Assembly: GCA_016286385.1 (NCBI GenBank)
Contig: JAEESO010000001.1
Location: 62,001 to 126,000 of the forward strand
Direction: 5' to 3'
From: Bacteroidales bacterium
GTDB lineage: Bacteria; Bacteroidota; Bacteroidia; Bacteroidales; UBA932
Length of the DNA: 64,000 nt
The position numbers and the translations under genes were made by a program. The notes under the pieces were generated by a model. That model ran no database searches. It was not told the DNA's origin and saw nothing but the letters and a program-made list of their open reading frames with translations. Shown piece by piece: positions 60,586-64,000 of this stretch (within the stretch, counting starts at the first letter, position 1; every line of letters begins with the position of its first letter).

Positions 60586-61190
60586 AAACCATCATCAATG
60601 TAGGCCGGTCTTTCGGCAGTGGCGGCGGTTATGTGGGCCAGGCGGTTGCCGGGAAACTTGGCATCCCATTCTATGACAACGAGTTAATCTCCAAGGCCGC
60701 CCAGGAAAGCGGCTATTCCCCATCCCTGTTTGAAGGAGGGGAGAAGAAGAGGAGTATCTTCTCCGTGTCCAGTTTCTTCGCATCCGGCCGCATGAGTTAC
60801 CTGGACAACACCTACATGAACGACGACGTCCTGTTCAAGGCCCAGAGCGAGGTAATCCGCGCCATTGCGGAGAAAGGGGATGCCGTAATCATCGGCCGGT
60901 GCGCGGACTATATTCTCAGGGACCTTCCCTGCCTGAACGTATTTGTGACGGGGCCCGAGGAGTACCGCATTTCCCGCATCGTGGAGAGCGAAGGAATCAC
61001 TCCTGATGAAGCGGAAAAACTTATCCGGAAGAAGGACCACATCAGGGAAGCCTATTATAATTACTATACCCTGGGCTCCTGGGGAAGTGCCTCAAACTAT
61101 CATCTTTCCATTGACAGTTCTGTCCTTGGAATAGAGGGGACGGCCGATTACATCATTGAATTTGGCAGGAAGGCCGGCCTGGTGAAGTGA
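60582..61190 (+). CDS. Cytidylate-kinase-like family protein
   Basis: The protein has 202 residues. The P-loop region GRSFGSGGGYVGQAVA (about 8-23) and later IIGRCADYIL and ITPDEAEKLIRKKDHIREAYYNYYT match the cytidylate-kinase-like (AAA) group. The loop lacks the canonical GKS/T Lys at its usual place, as in other members, so true CMP kinase activity is doubtful. It is cytosolic. It overlaps MATE by 4 bp and the serine hydrolase start by 4 bp. Confidence 0.82.
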   Translation: MKTIINVGRSFGSGGGYVGQAVAGKLGIPFYDNELISKAAQESGYSPSLFEGGEKKRSIFSVSSFFASGRMSYLDNTYMNDDVLFKAQSEVIRAIAEKGDAVIIGRCADYILRDLPCLNVFVTGPEEYRISRIVESEGITPDEAEKLIRKKDHIREAYYNYYTLGSWGSASNYHLSIDSSVLGIEGTADYIIEFGRKAGLVK

Positions 61191-62395
61191 GCGCCAGGTG
61201 GCCCATACTCCTGATGATACTTCCGCTGCTTCTTTTCTGCGGCGGACGCAAGCCTGCACCCGCCCCGGCGGAACTTCCGGACTGGAACCACACCATAGAG
61301 AATTCTCAGTCGGAGCTTCCAAAGATGGACGCCGTGGTGGACAGCTTCATGCGTTTCTGGGCCCTCAAGGGCGTCTCCATCGCCGTTACCCGCCACGATT
61401 CCCTCATCTATGCCAGAGGCTACGGAAAGGCCGATCCCTCCACCCCCATGACCCCCGGCACCATAATGAGGCTGGCGTCCGTGTCAAAACTTCTTACGGC
61501 AATAGGCGTGATGCGGCTTCAGGAAGAGGGAAAACTGTATCTTGACACACCTGTTTTCGGCCCTTACGGTATCCTGAATGAGTATGACGGCTCAATAAGG
61601 GACGACAATTATTACCTCATGACCGTTGAGCATCTCCTGAGGCATCAGGGCGGTTTCCACTACCGTGGGGCCGATGTAATGTTCACCGGATATCACCCGG
61701 ACCAGGAAGAATTTTTGCGGTCAGAGCTCCGCCGCCCCCTTGCCTTTACTCCCGGTACCTGGCAGCAGTACTCAAACTTTGGGTATTTCCTGCTGTCGCT
61801 GGTGATAGAAAAGGTCTCCGGGATGCCGTATGAGGAGTTTATGCAGAAGGAGGTCTTTGAGCCCTGCGGATGCCGCGGCTTCAGGATTGCGGGTAATTAC
61901 CTCAAGGACAGGCTCCCAGGGGAGAGTATGTATTTCATGCAGCCAGATTCCGAGCCAGTCACCTCCTTTGACGGCAAGTATGCGGGCGTTGAGAAATGCT
62001 ACGGCGGCAACGATATCACGTCCCTTATGGGCGCCGGCGCCTGGGTGGGTTCTGCCGTGGAACTTGCCCGCGTGGTATCCTCCATCAACGGCCTGGAAGG
62101 CATTGAGGATATTCTCAGTGCCGATTCCATCCGGAAAATGACCACCTGGTACGACGAAAATACCTTCTCCCTTGGCTGGGTGGACACCAAGGACGGGGAG
62201 TGGACCCGCACCGGGTCTTTCTCCGGGACATCTGCTATAGTGAAAGTGTTCCCGGACGGGGAGAGCTGGGTGCTCATCTCCAATACATCGGCCTGGAGGG
62301 GCTCCAAATTCAGCCGCAACACCTCCTATCTCATAAAGAATCTCCGGCGGCGTTTTTCCGCCTCTCTCCCGCAAAGGGATTTATTCTCTGAATAA
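61187..62395 (+). CDS. Serine hydrolase, beta-lactamase class C/DD-peptidase type, lipoprotein
   Basis: The start is GTG at 61187, overlapping the preceding stop (GTGA). It gives 402 residues and an N-terminal lipoprotein-type signal ending at Cys18 (LLLFC). The nucleophile is the Ser of SVSK (about 98-101). The second motif is Tyr-based (YSNFGYF, near 188-194). The third (Lys/His-Thr/Ser-Gly) is GSFSGTS-like near 345. Class C-like hydrolases of this type act on peptides or esters in the envelope, rarely as true beta-lactamases. It is the last gene of the 56618-62395 set. Confidence 0.85.
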   Translation: MSARWPILLMILPLLLFCGGRKPAPAPAELPDWNHTIENSQSELPKMDAVVDSFMRFWALKGVSIAVTRHDSLIYARGYGKADPSTPMTPGTIMRLASVSKLLTAIGVMRLQEEGKLYLDTPVFGPYGILNEYDGSIRDDNYYLMTVEHLLRHQGGFHYRGADVMFTGYHPDQEEFLRSELRRPLAFTPGTWQQYSNFGYFLLSLVIEKVSGMPYEEFMQKEVFEPCGCRGFRIAGNYLKDRLPGESMYFMQPDSEPVTSFDGKYAGVEKCYGGNDITSLMGAGAWVGSAVELARVVSSINGLEGIEDILSADSIRKMTTWYDENTFSLGWVDTKDGEWTRTGSFSGTSAIVKVFPDGESWVLISNTSAWRGSKFSRNTSYLIKNLRRRFSASLPQRDLFSE

Positions 62396-62431
62396 TTTTT
62401 GCTATATTAGCGGAAATAATTCAGAATCTCT

Positions 62432-64000
62432 ATGCTAGACACCCAGCGCGGGCTTTATGTAGCCCATTCCTCCAATGGCCCTATCTCTCTCCAGGGCAAG
62501 ATGGCATGCCGTCACGGACTCATCGCCGGAGCCACCGGCACCGGTAAAACCGTCACCCTCCAGGTAATCGCAGAAACCTTCTGTCAGGCGGGCGTACCCT
62601 GCTTCATGGCCGATATGAAAGGAGACCTCAGCGGCATCTCCCAGGCCGGAAAACTCTCCGGTTTCATTGAGAAGAGGCTGCCGGAGTTCGGCATAGAGAA
62701 TCCGCAGTTCCAGAGCTGCCCGGTGCGCTTCTTTGACGTTTACGGAGAGCAGGGCCACCCCATGCGTTCCACCATTTCCCGTATGGGACCGGACATGCTG
62801 GGCCGCCTCATGGACCTCAACGAGACCCAGACCGGCGTCCTCAATATTGTCTTCAAGATTGCCGATGACAACGGGCTTCTCCTCATAGACCTCAAGGACC
62901 TCCGCGCCATGCTCAACTTCGTGGGGCAGAATGCCGCAGAGTACACCACAAAGTACGGTAATGTTACATCGGCCTCAGTTGGAGCCATCCAGAGGGCCCT
63001 CCTTGCCCTTGAGAACCAGGGCGCGGATAAGTTCTTCGGAGAGCCTGACTTTGACATCTATGACCTCCTTCAGTGCGAGGCCGGAAAGGGCATTATGAAC
63101 GTCCTTGCCGCAGATAAGCTCATGCTTCAGCCAAAGCTCTACTCCACCTTCCTCCTGTGGCTTCTCTCAGAGCTTTACGCCACCCTACCGGAGGTTGGAG
63201 AGATGGACCTTCCAAAGCTCGTGTTCTTCTTTGACGAGGCCCACATGCTCTTTGAAGGCACTTCCAAGGCCCTTACGGACAAGATCGAGCAGGTTATCCG
63301 CCTCATCCGTTCCAAGGGCGTAGGCATCTACTTCATCACCCAGAGCCCCACGGATATCCCGTCAAATATCCTTGGCCAGCTTGGAAACCGCGTGCAGCAT
63401 GCCCTCCGCGCATACAGCCCTCAGGACCAGAAGGCCGTCAAGGTTGCGGCCGATACCTTCCGCCCCAACCCCGCCTTCAAAACCTATGACACGCTCCTTG
63501 AGCTTGGTACCGGCGAAGCCCTTGTGTCCTTCCTGGATGAAAAGGGCACCCCTGCCATAGTGGAGCGCGCAAAGATCCTCTTCCCCCTGAGTCAGATTGG
63601 CGCCATAACCCCGGAGCAGCGTACGGAACTCATCAACCGCAGCCGTCTGTATGGCCGCTATGACCATCCCATAGACCGTGAGAGTGCCTATGAGATAATC
63701 ACCGCTGCCACTGAGGAGGCAGAGCGTCAGAAGGCAGAGATTGAGGCTGCCGCAGAAGCTGAGAAACAGGCCGCCATCCAGGCCAAGGAAGATGCCCGTG
63801 CCGCCAAGGAAGCAGAAAAGGAGGCAAAGGAAAAAGCCAAGAAGGCTAAGAACAGCATTGCCTCAAAGGTTCTTAAATCAGTTCTCACTGCGGTTACCGG
63901 CGTTGCCGCCGCCGCTGCCGCAGATGCCGTAACCTCAAAGGTAACCGGCACCAAGAATAAGAGCACCACCTCCACCGGCAAGAAGATGGTGTCAAAGGCC
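62432..64000 (+). CDS. HerA-like helicase-domain ATPase (DUF853), partial at window end
   Basis: The frame is open from the ATG at 62432 to the edge (523 residues visible). Walker A is GATGTGKTVTLQ (about 33-44) and Walker B is LVFFFDEAHMLF. KGVGIYFITQSPTDIP is the arginine/sensor region of HerA-like DUF853 proteins. The last visible 110 residues are a Glu/Ala/Lys-rich coiled coil followed by an Ala/Val-rich stretch. The family is a homo-oligomeric FtsK/HerA-type ATPase; its role in bacteria is poorly defined. A weak -7 (TATATTAG) lies at 62404-62411. Only the C-terminal end is missing, since the family is usually about 500-550 residues. Confidence 0.88.
   Translation, partial: MLDTQRGLYVAHSSNGPISLQGKMACRHGLIAGATGTGKTVTLQVIAETFCQAGVPCFMADMKGDLSGISQAGKLSGFIEKRLPEFGIENPQFQSCPVRFFDVYGEQGHPMRSTISRMGPDMLGRLMDLNETQTGVLNIVFKIADDNGLLLIDLKDLRAMLNFVGQNAAEYTTKYGNVTSASVGAIQRALLALENQGADKFFGEPDFDIYDLLQCEAGKGIMNVLAADKLMLQPKLYSTFLLWLLSELYATLPEVGEMDLPKLVFFFDEAHMLFEGTSKALTDKIEQVIRLIRSKGVGIYFITQSPTDIPSNILGQLGNRVQHALRAYSPQDQKAVKVAADTFRPNPAFKTYDTLLELGTGEALVSFLDEKGTPAIVERAKILFPLSQIGAITPEQRTELINRSRLYGRYDHPIDRESAYEIITAATEEAERQKAEIEAAAEAEKQAAIQAKEDARAAKEAEKEAKEKAKKAKNSIASKVLKSVLTAVTGVAAAAAADAVTSKVTGTKNKSTTSTGKKMVSKA

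Noticed and set aside
1..64000. ATCGGCC as Chi-like or KOPS-like polar motif
   Set aside because: Both orientations are similarly frequent within stretches of one gene orientation, so there is no visible strand bias.

Overview
The window looks like a chromosomal segment of a Bacteroidota (Bacteroidales-type) bacterium of moderately high GC. The evidence is two SusC/SusD pairs, many lipoproteins, promoters of the TTTG-N19-TAnnTTTG type, and core genes in Bacteroidota-style neighbourhoods (rsmD next to a DUF3822 gene, DHH phosphoesterase next to FKBP-like lipoproteins). I saw no rRNA, tRNA, CRISPR array, transposase or integrase.

Region 1 (1-31033, minus strand) is a large polysaccharide utilisation locus in two or three transcription units. 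A ROK regulator, a DUF4434 protein, GH3, a mutarotase-like protein, a HipBST toxin-antitoxin module and GH127 come first. An unbroken run of 12 genes follows from 22097: MFS transporter, sugar isomerase, phosphomannose-isomerase-like protein, ROK kinase, SusC, SusD, surface lipoprotein, DUF4855, DUF6259-like protein, NAGPA phosphodiester glycosidase, GH20 and a GntR regulator. A separate partial lipoprotein gene runs off the left edge. The MFS operon and that lipoprotein gene share a promoter and tandem 10-bp repeat arrangement that is probably the GntR operator.

Region 2 (31143-43240, plus strand) is a second, divergent locus behind a consensus promoter: AGE epimerase, SusC, SusD, surface lipoprotein, a second NAGPA enzyme, a GHL10-like enzyme and a further lipoprotein, closed by a strong terminator. 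Two NAGPA enzymes, a hexosaminidase, an AGE epimerase and an isomerase/kinase set together suggest a HexNAc-containing, possibly phosphodiester-linked glycan. This is inference.

Region 3 (43306-50508) has two small unknown genes coupled to a Tat-type metallophosphoesterase, then a minus-strand group: ettA, sugar porter, FAD oxidoreductase and a DUF5009 acyltransferase-like protein.

Region 4 (50571-54613) is a block (mazG, CoA-transferase, FNT-type channel, small ORF) bounded by two inverted, multi-module non-coding repeats.

Region 5 (54628-64000) is core: rsmD, a DUF3822 gene and a membrane-anchored protein on the minus strand; nrnA-like, two FKBP-like lipoproteins, MATE, cytidylate-kinase-like protein, serine hydrolase and a HerA-like ATPase (partial) on the plus strand.

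Across the window the heptamer ATCGGCC/GGCCGAT is far commoner than base composition predicts, except in the AT-richer stretch from about 37.1 to 43.5 kb.
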